In this document: positions 22,475 through 33,690 of the stretch, one piece after another
How positions within the stretch are numbered: the first letter of the stretch is position 1
Layout of the letters: every line of letters begins with the position of its first letter
NCBI GenBank assembly: GCA_963383645.1
Contig: OY726572.1
Span: 70,370,856 to 70,434,855 of the forward strand
Source of the DNA: Muscardinus avellanarius
Lineage: Eukaryota; Chordata; Mammalia; Rodentia; Gliridae
Length of the DNA stretch: 64,000 bases
Direction: 5' to 3'
Notes under the pieces: generated by a model
What the model was told of the DNA's origin: nothing
The model's input: only the letters and a program-made list of their open reading frames with translations
The model's database searches: none
Translations under genes and position numbers: made by a program

Positions 22475-22476
<2 letters not shown>

Positions 22477-22514
22477 GTGATAAAGGAGAGTGCCCATTAA
22501 TGACCATTTATATG

Positions 22515-22712
22515 TTTTTTGCTAAAAACTGGGTATTGAACCCAGAGTCATTCTACCTCTGAGCTACACCCCTAGAACTTTTATTTTTGAAACAAGGTTT
22601 TTCTAAGTTGCTGAGAGCCTTGATAAATTACTTAGGCTGGGTTTGAACCTTCAATCCTCCTGTCTCAGTCTCCTAAGTACTGGGATTATAGGCACGTGCC
22701 ACTATACCCAGA
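22515..22712 (-). mobile_element. B1-dID SINE
   Basis: Plus strand ACTGGGTATTGAACCCAG to GTGCCACTATACCCAG. Complete, moderately diverged. Confidence 0.8.
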
Positions 22713-22945
22713 CCTATAAATGAATGTAAATAGTCACAAATACTTACTGTTGTAAAAACAACCATTATTTTGCATATTTTTATTTTGTGGAGAAAGTGAA
22801 AAACCCAATAATTTTTAATTATTGATTTTTTTCAGCACTGTGTCCTCAGGAATTATTTTAGTGATTAAGCATGATGGGCCTACACTGTGGGGTGATGTCT
22901 GTGGCTAAAGACAACTATTGTTCAGTATTTATAAAGAAAACTGCA

Positions 22946-23172
22946 AGCTGGGAGTGGTGGCTTACGCTTTTAATTCCTGCATTCGGGAGGCTGAGACCGG
23001 AGGATTGCGGTTCGTGGACAGCCTCAGCTACTTAGTGCAGCCCTCTGCAACTCAGTGAGACCTGGTTTCAAAATAAAAGTATAAAAATTAGGGCTGGGGG
23101 TGTAGCTTGGAGGTAGAATGCCCCTGGGTTCCATCCCCAGACCCGCAAAAAAAAAAAAAAAAAAAAAAAAAA
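22946..23172 (+). mobile_element. B1-dID SINE, AGACC-type 3' end
   Basis: Long-middle copy ending GGTTCCATCCCCAGACCCGC and a 26-base A run, followed by A/G-rich sequence. Same variant as 86-303. Confidence 0.85.
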
Positions 23173-23332
23173 GAAAAGGAAAGGAAAGAAAATAAAATGC
23201 ACAAATAATTAAGAAAGCAATGGAATAATTTTGGCTTTGACTTGAAATAAGTGAATACATGTTAAAGAATTAAATAAATCTTAAGGGTGAGCAGTATTCA
23301 AATTTAATATTCAAATTAAAAATGAATGCTGT

Positions 23333-23790
23333 AGAGCCAGGCATGGTGGTGCACATTTGTAATCCTAGGATTTGGGAGGCTGAGTCAAGAGGATTAGAAA
23401 TGCCAGCCTCAGCTACTTAATGAGGCCTTCTTTAACTTAGTGAGACCTAGTTTGTTTGTTTTTTTGTTCATTTATTTATTGGTGGTATTCGGGTAGAACC
23501 AAGAGGCTTTCTACCTCTGGGTTATATTCCCAGACCTATTTTATATTTTATTTGTGAACAGGGTCAAACTAAGTTGCCGAGAGCCTCACTAAGTAGATGA
23601 GGCTGGCTTCGAACTTGCGCGATCCTCCTGTCTCAGCCTTCCAAGCGCGGGGATTACAAGCATGCGTCACCATACCTGGCTGAGATCTAGTTTTAAAATA
23701 TAAATTAAAAAATAGGGCTATGGGTGTAGCTCGAAGGTCGAAGGCCCCTGAGTTCAATCCCCAATACTGCAAAAAAGAAAAAAAGGAAAA
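23333..23790 (+). mobile_element. Outer SINE split by an opposite SINE
   Basis: The B1 half and start of the middle are at 23333-23453; the rest resumes at 23694 (TAAAATATAAATTAAAAAAT, then GTGTAGCTCGAAGGTCG) and ends CAATCCCCAATACTGC. The break is filled by the minus-strand SINE at 23454-23680. Confidence 0.85.
23454..23680 (-). mobile_element. Inner SINE, opposite orientation
   Basis: TGAGACCTAGTTT (23441-23453) and TGAGATCTAGTTT (23681-23693) form a 12-of-13 TSD made of outer-SINE sequence. The inner copy is the long-middle type with GGGTAGAACCAAGAGGC and a CCATACCTGGC end. Confidence 0.88.
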
Positions 23791-23799
23791 ATGGTGTAC

Positions 23800-24390
23800 C
23801 CACTGTCTCAATCAGAAGAGAAAATGCAAGCAAATGAAATAAATAAAAGATAGAAAACAGAAAGTCTTAAAATGCAAAAAGGATAAAACACATTGAAAAG
23901 TTGTCAGGTGTGAGGCCAAATACAATGAAATAACAGGTAAAAATGGGAAAGGCTTATGTGCAAAAAGCCATATTTTCTTTGCTTAAAAACCAAAATTTAA
24001 CTCTACCTTCTTCACAAAACAGAGTGTATATTTAAAATAAAGTGACACTGAATATTTGCAATAAATGCTTGCCAAAAGTAAGTTAGGTAAATGCAAGTAA
24101 AAATATTCAAACATGTAAGATAACATTTGCAGAAAAAGTGTTAAATGAGACAGTGAATATTATTTTATAATAAAGAGTAAGAATTCATGATAAATGAAGC
24201 ATCGTGAACCTTTATTCTGCAAATAAGATTACATTGAAGTAGAGAAAGAAAAAATGTTATGCGTACAAGGATAATTTGACAGAAATGCAATAACTGGAGA
24301 TACTCTAAAACCTCTCTGAGTCATTGCCAAATAAACTAGACAAATAGAAATCTGAATGCACAGTGTGTAAATGACTGTGGATGCTACAAC
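23800..24390. other. A-rich sequence, unassigned
   Basis: A-rich on the plus strand with many short A runs. It leads into recognisable L1M sequence at 24400 and may be an older part of it. Confidence 0.35.
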
Positions 24391-24399
24391 ACAGAGGAA

Positions 24400-24660
24400 C
24401 AATGCCTTCAAGTTATTTCCGATATATAATTGTCTATCCAGTCAAATTATCAATCAAGTTCTAAAATTAGGCCATTTTCAGACACTCAAATACTCAACAC
24501 ATTTCCTTTTCATGCTTTTATTCTCAGGAAGCTCCCGGCATGTGTGCCTCAGCACAATGACAGAGAAATCCAAAAGGGGTTGCTTTAGTAAATAAATCTA
24601 ACTGTAGACTCTACAAAGAGAAGAAATGTGTTTGAATTCCAATAGAATGCTGAGGGGGAA
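24400..24660 (+). mobile_element. Ancient L1M, sense fragment
   Basis: CAAATTATCAATCAAGTTC, GGCCATTTTCAGACACTCAA and TTCTCAGGAAGCTCCCGGC follow the L1M/L1ME pattern near the end of ORF2 and 3' UTR. No intact frame. Confidence 0.6.
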
Positions 24661-24794
24661 AATCCCCCATTTTTGGATTAAAAAAAAAGTCTTAAAGTGA
24701 TTTTCAAAATGGAAATTGTGAAGACCACAGTTTCTGACTGTAATGTGATAAAACTATAAGTAATTAAGAATCTATCAACTGAAGAATTTCAATA

Positions 24795-25300
24795 ATTAAA
24801 AAATAATGTCCTCCAGTTCCATCCATTTCCCTGAAAATGATGTAATTGAGTTTTTTAATGGCTGAGTAAAATTCCATTGTATACATATCCCACAGTTCTG
24901 TAATCCATTCATCTGTTGATGGACATCTTGGCTGGTTCCATAGTTTGGCTATGGTGAATTGTGCAGCTATGAACATAGATACACATGCATTAGTTTGGTA
25001 TTTTGGTCTCCTTTCTTTTGGGTAGATACCCAGAAGTGGTCCTATAGAGGAGCAAACAAGACAACCTAAATGAGGGGATTTGAGGGGGGAAGAAGGAAAT
25101 TCTCTAAAACACACAATGTACTTAAACATACAGAAGTCAACCACTAAGCCAGGCATGGGAAGGACGGATGGGCAGGGAATGGGGTGGGAATTGGGTAGGG
25201 GCTAAATGGGTGATGTGTACATGTCTGTCCACACAAGTTTTTTACCCCAATATGATGTATGAACATAATGCACCAATAAAAATTAAAAAAAATAAAAAAT
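24795..25300 (+). mobile_element. L1 with inverted 5' part
   Basis: 24795-25037 is antisense ORF2 end (plus strand reads CAGTTCCATCCATTTCCCTG to GGGTAGATACCCAGAAGTGG). 25039-25300 is sense 3' UTR from CCTATAGAGGAGCAAACAAG to GCACCAATAAAAATTAAAAA. Sequence between the two pieces in an intact L1 is missing. This is the layout left by twin priming. A TSD cannot be assigned because both flanks are A-rich and another L1 follows at once. Confidence 0.8.
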
Positions 25301-25305
25301 ACTTT

Positions 25306-25880
25306 TATTGGTGCATTGGAATTATGCATCACAGCGAGACTCAAGCTGACACATTCATATAATATGCTTGCATCATTTGGTGAACTCCCCTGCATCCTGC
25401 CCTGCTCCTCACTCAGGCCTCCCGTACAACGTTAGTGAGCTTGGCAGTGATACCTTCATATATGGGGATAACATTGTTTGAACTGTTTTCTTCCTCAGGC
25501 CTATTTTTTCCCCTCCACATCTCCCTCCTCCCACCCCTTCTACTAGATCATTTTTTTACTGATCTATATTATGATATATCTGAAGTCATTTTTGTTTTCT
25601 ATTTTCTCTTTCTCTTCCACGCCTGAGGGAAAACATAAAACCCTTGCTTTTCAGAGACTGGCTGATCTCACCTAGCATAATAATTTTTAGGTGTATCCCT
25701 TTTTCTGCCCATGACATAACTTTCTTCTTATGGCTGAGTCAAGTTTCATTGTGTGTATATACCACATTTTTCTTTATTCATTCATCTGTTGACAGACACC
25801 TTGGTTGGTTCCATAATTTGGCTATTGTCAATTGTGTTTCTATAAACACGAGTATGAATTTTGGTAATTTTAAACCTTAA
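25306..25880 (-). mobile_element. 5'-truncated L1, antisense
   Basis: The 3' end begins at ACTTTTATTGGTGCATTGGA and abuts the previous L1's A tail, giving a tail-to-tail pair. It reaches the ORF2 end (CATTCATCTGTTGACAGACA, TTTGGCTATTGTCAATTGTG) and is truncated there. The 3' UTR belongs to the same branch as 31338, 41488 and 42865. Confidence 0.8.
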
Positions 25881-25892
25881 AATAATAAAGAC

Positions 25893-26060
25893 TACGCCGG
25901 GCATGGTGGCACAGGCTTGTAATCCCCACGCTTGGGAGGTGGAGGCAGGAGGATAGCGCTGGTTTGGAGCAAGCTGTGCTGGCTTAAGAAACCCTGTTTC
26001 CAAATGAAAAAAATATAAAATAGGTCTTGGAGGTAGAAGGGCTTCCAGGAACCCCAGTAC

Positions 26061-26113
<53 letters not shown>

Positions 26114-26130
26114 TAATAGTAATAATAATA
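25893..26130 (+). mobile_element. SINE with (AAT)n tail, short type
   Basis: From GCCGGGCATGGTGGCACAGG to CAGGAACCCCAGTAC, then about 17 AAT units with a few changes near the end. Part of the right half (the GGAGTGTAGCC region) is deleted. Confidence 0.85.
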
Positions 26131-26190
26131 AAACAACTAAAAACCTTTTAACTAACTATCATGTCAAAGAGAAATCAAAATTTCATTTAT

Positions 26191-26395
26191 AAGCTGGGCA
26201 TGGTGGCGCATGCTTATAATCCCAGTATTTGGGAGGCTGAGACTAGAGGATTATGGTTCGCGGACAGCCTCAGCTACTTAGTGAGGCCCTTTGCAACTTA
26301 GTAAGACCCTGTCTCAAAATGAATAAAATATAGGGCAGGGGGTCTAGCTCGGAAGTCGAATGCACCTAGGCTCCAACCCCAGACCCACAAAACAT
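26191..26395 (+). mobile_element. B1-dID SINE, AGACC-type 3' end
   Basis: AGCTGGGCATGGTGGCGC to CCCCAGACCCACAAAA. The A tail is almost lost. It shares GGTTCGCGGACAGCC with the 34186 group. Confidence 0.82.
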
Positions 26396-26729
26396 TATTT
26401 ATAGACTATATAGAAAACAATTGGCTCAAATAATACATGTAACCTCAAATGCTTGTTATTAAATAAGAAAGAATGAAAGCAAGTAAATGACACATTTTAC
26501 TAAAGAAGCTATAAAAATGGCAATCGCATAACCTTAAAAAAGTAAGAAAAATGACTTAAGATAGTTAGAAAGGGAGAATAAAAATAAAATAAATATGTAT
26601 ATGCATTTAATCTAAGACTTATTATTTAGAAAACTCAGTAAGCATATTAGCTCCTGATATGCTAATAAAAATAAGGAATAAATGGAGACAAGGAATATAA
26701 TGTGTAAAAAGAATGAAACAATATATTTT

Positions 26730-26908
26730 TTGTGGTACTAGGGATGGAACCCAGGGGCATTCTACCCCTGAGCTATATCCCCAGCTCTATATTTTATTCT
26801 TTTTTTCGAAACAGGGTCTCACTAGATTGATAAGAGTCTCACTATTTGTTGAAGCTGTCCTAAAACTTGTGATCCTTCTATCCCAGCATCCCAAGCACTG
26901 GTATTATC
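26730..26908 (-). mobile_element. SINE, 5'-truncated
   Basis: Plus strand GTGGTACTAGGGATGGAACC to CATCCCAAGCACTGGTATTA, where the B1 beginning is lost. Confidence 0.78.
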
Positions 26909-26909
26909 T

Positions 26910-27820
26910 AGTTATACAGTACTTTAATAAAAAGTTAAAATTCTGAAATAAATAGTTCATCTAGGGAAATAATGACTAAAATGTAATCAAAAGTGAAAAA
27001 ATTTATATATATATAAATGAAACGAGCTGCAAAAAGGCTGCCAATATAGCTAGTTCTACAAAAGGTACTGGATACAAATGATATAATGGGTAATTTATGT
27101 AACATCTATAGAAATCTTTTCCTTTTTATTTTTATACATTTATGGTTACCTTATAGTTTCCCATCATTATGTAACTCATGGTGATACTAGCATGCACACA
27201 TACAGCACCTGTATTTAAACATGTCCCAGAAGGTGTCAGGTTAAACAAAGTTGTTGAGTACATGCATTTAAATCTGGTTTCTCCAAATTTCAATATGCTG
27301 ACATCAAGGAATGCTAATAATAACAAAAGTTTAAGAAAAACCTGTAAGGATAAGGAGACTAAGAGAAAAATCAATGGAATGGGTAAAAAACGTTAACTTG
27401 CATTGAGAAGCTGAGACACAGCTACAAAAGGGAAAGTGTATTGGCAGAGCAGAGGAAACCTGATGTTTTAAAACAAGCAAGAAAGGAAAATGAAGTGAGG
27501 TTCAGAGATCTGCCCAGAAGAACTCAGAAAAGGCTTGGCAACCTAGAAGAGAGCATGAAGTTTGGGGCGAAATACCCACTTATTAGTTAAAAGTCCATAG
27601 AGTAATTTCAGTAATTTCATAACCACTTAAAGGCAATAGCCACTCACTCACTACCTCACTGCTATCTTCAGACAATAAATTGTGTTCTACAGAGAAATAG
27701 AACCAGAGACACTCTGGACTCAAGAACACTGGGAATGGTGAAGAATAGGAAAGAAAACACCATCATTAAAAACGATAGCTGTCTATCAGTGTATTCTCCA
27801 GCCTCTCCCTTTTTTCTCTG
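26910..27820. other. No recognised feature
   Basis: AT-rich. 26490-26520 faintly resembles L1 ORF2, and the rest is unassigned. Open frames of 60-80 codons on both strands overlap each other and look like chance. Confidence 0.4.
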
Positions 27821-27822
27821 CC

Positions 27823-28395
27823 TGTTAGGGTTTAGATTTGGCATGCCCCTGACCCAAAAGTTCATGTGGTGCCAGCATGTCCCCTCTCCCCGCCCCTGTG
27901 TAGCAGGGTTCAGAGGGGGGGGGTATTAGATAATGATAAGGGTTGTGACCTCAGTAGTGGATTAATCCACCAAGTAAATTCATAAACCAACAGAAGATGA
28001 TTTTTTAAGGGGAGCCATTAGACTAAGGGGCCCTCAGTGATTTCAAACAGAGCAATCTTATCAATTCCATCAAATTGTTAAAATCTAAATTGAAGCTATC
28101 AAATGGGTTTATCTATTAATAGCTGAGTGGGCTACTAGGAGGTGGGGATTAGTTGAAGGAAGTAGATCACTGGGGTTTTATCCTGGTGTGGTTTATCTTC
28201 TTCCTGAACCCTTCCTCTCTGTCTACTCCCAAGGTGCCATGAACTGTGCAATTTTCTGGCCTTCCTTCAGGCCCAAAGCAAAGGAGCCAACCAACCATTG
28301 ACTGAATTTTCTGAAACTATGAGCCAAGATAAATCTTTCCCTCTCTAAGCCGTTCTTGTCAGGCATTTTGGCAGAATTATCCTTTGGAGAAACAG
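27823..28395 (+). mobile_element. MTD-like MaLR LTR with an inserted segment
   Basis: Starts TGTTAGGGTTTAGATTTGGC. Contains GTTCAGAGG, TGTGACCTCAGTAGTGGATT, GAGGAAGTAGATCACTGGGG-like sequence, AACTATGAGCCAAGATAAAT and TCTTGTCAGGCATTTTGGC, in the order of rodent MTD LTRs. Between about 27979 and 28105 it carries a segment foreign to the LTR that resembles 28754-28876. A G run (27914-27922) is present. Confidence 0.65.
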
Positions 28396-28539
28396 AAAAG
28401 TTCCAGAGACAGAGCCTACAGGCGTTATATTAAGAGTCTGTTAATGAAAAATCGGGAATGTTTCCCATTGCATCACAGTGACCACTGCTGGGTTAGCTTT
28501 CCTGTGGCCTCCAAGTTCCCAAACTACTTCTTATTGTCT

Positions 28540-30100
28540 CAAACATCAATGATGAGATAGCCAAATAATATTAGATATTTGGTTGTGCTTTTAAAAATAA
28601 AGATAAACAACAGCAGCAACAAGAAAGACAAACCATCCTGAAGGGAAAAGCATAGCAGAAAGTGGAAGAAAACCGCTTCCCTCTCAAAGTACCTAATAGT
28701 CATCGATGTGCTTAGAGAGCTAGAAGAAATAAATAGTGTTAGAGAACATTGTATTCATAAACAAACAGAAGACAATTTTCAAAGGAAATTATTAGACTAT
28801 AGGATCTCTCAGAAAATTCAAATAGAGTAACCCCATCAATTTAATTGTTAAACTCTAAACGAAGAGATTTTCTTTGAAATCAAAATAGAGACATGATGTT
28901 GACAAGATAAAAGAAAGATAAAATTTGTGATTCAGAACAGAAGAAGGTCTAAATTCTAAATAAAATATTGTTTAAGAAGTGATAACTAAGAAGACTATCA
29001 AAGAAAGAATAGGAAGAAAAATTCCAGCAGTGAAGATGCCAAGTCTTTGATTGTAAGTACCCATGTGTCCAGTTCAGTGAATGGAAAAACTCCCTTAAGT
29101 ATGTCACCATGCCATTTTAGGCTACCAGTGGTACAGAGAAAAAAACCAAGGCTCCTTCTGAAGAGTAAAAAAGGAATTATCAGAAGACTAGAACTTTGAA
29201 AAGGAAGAACAGTTATGCTAGAGAACTGTTAAGCAAAGTCTTCATATACGAATGAGATTTTTTTTTTAGTGGATTATCATATACCCAGACAACCTTTCAA
29301 TCTAGGGGTAAATATGAAAATACTCAACAGTTTGTGTCTCATGAACTCTTTTTCAGAGGTTATTGAATTGTTGTTTTAGGACTATGATGAGGGGAAAACA
29401 AATAGAAGAAGCCGCAAGAAACAGGGCACTGCACACAGAGGATTGATGAAGGATGATGGAAGTCTAAAGATGAAAAATGTGCACCAAGTCTACAAAGAAA
29501 TGTCAGTATTTAAGCATTTAAAAAATTATTGATGGATCAGTGGTAAGATTTGAAAATAGTGGAAAGCACAATGGGAATTATGCAAATGCAAAAAATTATT
29601 GATAAGAGAAAAAGCTACCAGAAGACAAATATAATCACAGGACAATCTCAGCTATAAATAGGGTACAACTATAAATATTCATTTAACCAATGGATTTTGT
29701 CATACTTATGTTGAGAGTTTAAGAGAAGGGATAATTGGAAGATTGTGTAAAGGATATGTCACAACACTAGTTTATAAATAATACCTGTATTTGTTAAGTC
29801 TAGAAACAACAGAATAAACCATTATCCAGAAATGTGAAGATAAATATTAGAAAAGAGTTAAGAAAGATAAAAGTAAAATGGGACTGGGTATATACTGGTC
29901 TGTAGTAGAAGCTTGCTTCATATCAATAGGATTTTTTTTCCCTACAGTTTAGATGCATACAAGCATTATTTGATAAAGGTAAAAAAATAACCCAAAAGAC
30001 GTAAGCAAATAGAAAAGATTCTAGAGTGTTGAAGAAGAATACTTCCTAAATTATTTTATGAAGAAAACTTCTCAGTTAAATCCTAAAAATTAAAAACTGC
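28540..30100 (+). mobile_element. Ancient L1M/L1ME remnant, sense
   Basis: Strongly A-rich. TACCCAGACAACCTTTCAAT, GAAACAGGGCACTGCACACA and GGATGATGGAAGTCTAAAGA follow the L1ME-type end of ORF2 and 3' UTR, and later AT-rich parts fit the same 3' UTR. No frame survives. Confidence 0.6.
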
Positions 30101-30369
30101 AATAGGTGATTATGCATAAATCCCAGCTATTAATGAGAGAACTGAATAAAATATTTCCCAATAAAATTCATAAAATAATTCTAATGGCCAAAATGAGTTT
30201 AATGAAGGGAGCAAAGAAAAATTAACGCGATCAAAGAGAAAAAATAGTACATAATCTTTTCTTAATAGACACTAGCTAAAACTAAACCACCATTATAGAT
30301 TAAAAGTAAAATCTTAGAACACCAGGAAAAAAATTTTCATTGGTTTGACAAAAACATCAGAAATAATCA

Positions 30370-30790
30370 CTCAATATATCACCCTTAATAATTACACACT
30401 AGGAGTGTCTATGATTAGGCAAAAATGACTATGATTATCTCTATTGTTCTGTACATTTTGAGTAAAATAATAGGCAAAGAAAGACATAACTGGTATAATT
30501 ACTAGAAAGACAAAAATTATTTTTACCTGTAAATGGTATGTATCTACCTAGAAAATGTGTAAAAATAAATTATAAGTCTATTAGAATTTCAAAAAGAATC
30601 TATTAACATAATCTTATAAAATAAATATATGGAAATTAGTAACTTTATATGAATAATCAGTAGTTAGAAATCATGACGACTGTAAAGTCTTCTAATTATA
30701 ATAGCAAAATAAAAATACATAAGAATAAACTTAAATGCAGAGAGATTATTTAAAGAGATATATCAAAATTTTCAACAGAGTTGAGTCTGG
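30370..30790 (+). mobile_element. Ancient L1 ORF2 fragment, sense
   Basis: Weak but ordered similarity to the ORF2 reverse-transcriptase region: ATTGTTCTGTACATTTTGAG, CTACCTAGAAAATGTGT and AAATACATAAGAATAAACTT. It lies after 3' UTR-like sequence, so it belongs to a different copy or a rearranged one. Confidence 0.5.
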
Positions 30791-30799
30791 TTTTGTCTA

Positions 30800-31337
30800 C
30801 AAAAATGAAAAAACAGTGACTTAGTAACGCAGTTTTCAACCTTTTTGGCTTCAGGATCTTTTGGACATATGTCATACACAGATTCTAGGTTGGATGAAGT
30901 TGATGTGTTCAATCCTTCTAAAACAGTTTTAACCAGTTACTACAAACTGAATGATGTAAAACAAAAACAAATTCTTCAGGGAGCCCTAGAGGCCTAATGT
31001 CTAAAATCAATAGGATCCCAGGTCACACTCCCTCTGAAGGCTGTAGGTGAGAACCTGGCCTCGCCTCTTCCATCTCCAGTGCCTCCAGGTGTTCTGTGGT
31101 TTGTGGCCTCATCACTCTGATCTCTGCTTCAGAGTCACATTCACTTTTCTTCTTTTCTCTGTGTGTTTCTTTTGGTCTCTTTCATGAAGAGCCATGGAGT
31201 GGTATTTAGAGTCCACCTAGGTAATTGAAGACATTATCCTCTTATCAAGATCATTGTTCTTTTTAAAGTAGGGCTTCCAAATGAAAGGGAACATATGTCT
31301 TCTAATCTTGTGTTTGTTTTTGAAATTTTCATTTTGA
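30800..31337. other. Possible worn LTR, unassigned
   Basis: A less AT-rich block (about 31000-31200) with GCCTCGCCTCTTCCATCTCC-type sequence recalls an antisense LTR but I cannot name it. Confidence 0.35.
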
Positions 31338-31992
31338 TTAATTAAGACTTTTATTGGTGCATTGTAATTATACATCATAGTGAGGTTCAAATTCATACAA
31401 ACCCACATGCACACAGGTCTTGGTGTTTTTCCCTTCAGGCCCCAAACCAATACCCACTCCTACGGTAGAGAATAGTGACATTGCTAGTGATACTCTCATA
31501 CGTAGGCGCAGAATGATTTGAACTGTTTCTCTCACTGGTTTTCCCTTTTTCCTCCCCACTTCTCTTTCCTCTCTCCTTCCACTACTTTACTGGTCTCTCT
31601 CCTCAATTAGCTAAAGTCCATTATGTTTCCTATTTTCTTTTAAACTTCTACAAATGAGAGAAAACATTCAACCCTTGGCTTTCTGAGATTTATCTTTTCA
31701 TCTATTGATGATTTGTAGTATGGTTCCATAATTTGGCTTTTGTGAATTGTGCTGCTCTAAATATAGATGCAAATGTGTCACTATATGATTCTGACTTTAG
31801 TTCTTTGGGGAAGATACCAAGGCGTGGTAGAGCTTCCATGTCTAGTTCTGAGGAAACTCCATATTAATTTCCATACTGGTTATACTAATTTGCAGTGCCA
31901 CCAACAGCGTTTTAAAGTTCCTCTTTCTCCACATCCTCTTCAGCATTTATTATTGCTTGTATTTAGGATCACCATTCTAACTTAGATAAAAT
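31338..31992 (-). mobile_element. 5'-truncated L1, antisense
   Basis: The 3' end is at AAGACTTTTATTGGTGCATT. The 3' UTR runs to about 31690, then ORF2 end sequence (TTTGGCTTTTGTGAATTGTG, CTTTCTCCACATCCTCTTCA). A SINE follows directly at 31993. Confidence 0.82.
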
Positions 31993-32173
31993 CTCTGTAA
32001 TTCCAGTACTTGGGAGAGTAAGACAGGAGGATTGTAGGTTTGAGGGCAGCTGCCTCAGCAACTTATTGAGGATTGAGGATTTCAGCAGCTTAGAAAGACC
32101 CTGTTTAAAAAAATAGGGCTCAAGGTGAAGCTCAGAGGTAGATTGTTCTCCTGGGTTCAGTCCCCAGCATCAC

Positions 32174-32210
<37 letters not shown>
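31993..32210 (+). mobile_element. SINE lacking its 5' end, with (CA)n tail
   Basis: Starts inside the B1 half at CTGTAATTCCAGTACTTGGG; ends GGTTCAGTCCCCAGCATCAC and about 18 CA units. It abuts L1 sequence. Confidence 0.78.
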
Positions 32211-32214
<4 letters not shown>

Positions 32215-32762
32215 ATAAGAGAGAGAGAATAAGAGAATTCAAATATCTGAATACATCTGATAAAAGATGATTAGAGGGCATTTTATTTATTGAAAATTAA
32301 AATACATTCTAACCTAAAATAATAAAACATCATATGGATACCAAGTGGATGGAATGGATGGGTTAATCTTAAAGAATACAGATAGAAAGTTCAGAAACAT
32401 TAAATATTCCAGCACGCCTCTTTCCTTCCCATACTTTTTTCTCTCCCTTTCTTCTTCTTCCTCTCTTATTTCTCCTCTTATTTCACCCACATCACATACT
32501 CCTATATCTATCAATCTCTCTCTTTTTTCTGTTAGTTTCTGCTTTTGTTCTAACAAATAATCACACATTTATTAGCTTAAAACAATACAATACAGATTTA
32601 TTTTTTATGGTTCTGTTACAAGAAGTTTAAAGAGAGTTAGGAAGAGTTTCACTCCATCTAGAGGCTTTAGGAGACAGTCAGTTTCCCTCCCTTTTCTAAC
32701 TCTCAAAGGCTACCTGCATTACTTGGCTCATGACTCCTAACTCCATCTTCAAAACCAACATT

Positions 32763-32910
32763 TTAATGGAGTACAAAATGGTAGAGGCATACATGCACAT
32801 ATCGCTCATTTAGCCCTTCCTCAATCCTTCCATATCTTTATCCCTCCTTCTTTCTCATGTTTGGCTTAGTGATTGACTTTGATATGTCGGTGAATGTACA
32901 TTAGAGAACT
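32763..32910 (-). mobile_element. L1 3' UTR fragment
   Basis: AATGGAGTACAAAATGGTAG to TTGGCTTAGTGATTGACTTT on the plus strand. The extreme 3' end, with its usual TATTGGTGCATTG, is missing. Confidence 0.75.
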
Positions 32911-32969
32911 CAACGTTTTTGATGGAGGAAAATTCTGTGTGGACAGAAAATTAACCCTGTCTACAAATT

Positions 32970-33690
32970 TCACACTGAACGTTCAGACACCTTGCCCTAT
33001 GGATTTCTGACTCTTATTGCCAGCTCTCACAATTGCATGACAATTCCCTTCAATAAAACTTTAGTTTTTTTAATTTATTTTTTTAATTTTTATTTTTTAT
33101 AAGTGGAATATATTGAAAATGGTGTATATTTAGATTGTGCTTCGTGCCCTTCCCCCTCCCAAAAAAGAGTGTCCAGGTTAACCATGTTATATTTACTATT
33201 ACACATATTTGTATGTAGCTCCTCCATTGAACAACCTCAACTTTCTTCCTCTTCTATTACACTGTTGGTGGGAGTGCAGAGTAGTTCAGCCACTATGGAG
33301 ATAAGTATGGAGATTCCTTAGAAAACTGGGAATAGATCCACCATTTGATCCGGCTATACCACTCCTGGGTAATTTTCCAAAGGGGTTGAAATCAGAGAAC
33401 TACGTTAACATATGCATACCCATGTTCATAGCAGCACAGTCTGTAATAGCCAAAATATGGAACCAACCTATATCTCCATCAACAGAAGAATGGATGTCAA
33501 AATTATGGGAAATACACACAGTGGAATTCTATTCAGCTATAAAGAAGATGGAAGGAACTGGAGAACATTATGTTAAGTGAGATCAGTCAAGCACAGAAGG
33601 AGAAGGGACATATGTTTTCTCTAATACAACTTTATTATATATTACAGACTACTGCCTCTGTTCTCTGGCTAAACCATGGCTGAGTCATGG
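32970..33690 (+). mobile_element. MLT2-like LTR 3' end, split by L1
   Basis: GCCAGCTCTCACAATTGCAT, then ACAATTCCCTTCAATAAAAC, then after the L1 TTATATATTACAGACTACTG and CTGTTCTCTGGCTAAACCAT. This is the order of the end of MLT2-like LTRs. The L1 at 33064-33622 sits between. Confidence 0.45.
33064..33622 (-). mobile_element. L1 with inverted 5' part and TSD
   Basis: AATAAAACTTTA (33052-33063) and AATACAACTTTA (33623-33634) match at 11 of 12 bases. 33064-33257 is T-rich tail plus antisense 3' UTR like that at 45541-45720. 33258-33622 is ORF2 end in sense, and the 64-codon frame at 33386-33580 carries the NICIPMFIAAQ and AIKKM motifs of the ORF2 C-terminus. About 85 bp of 3' UTR are missing between the two parts. 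Twin priming explains this layout. Confidence 0.85.
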
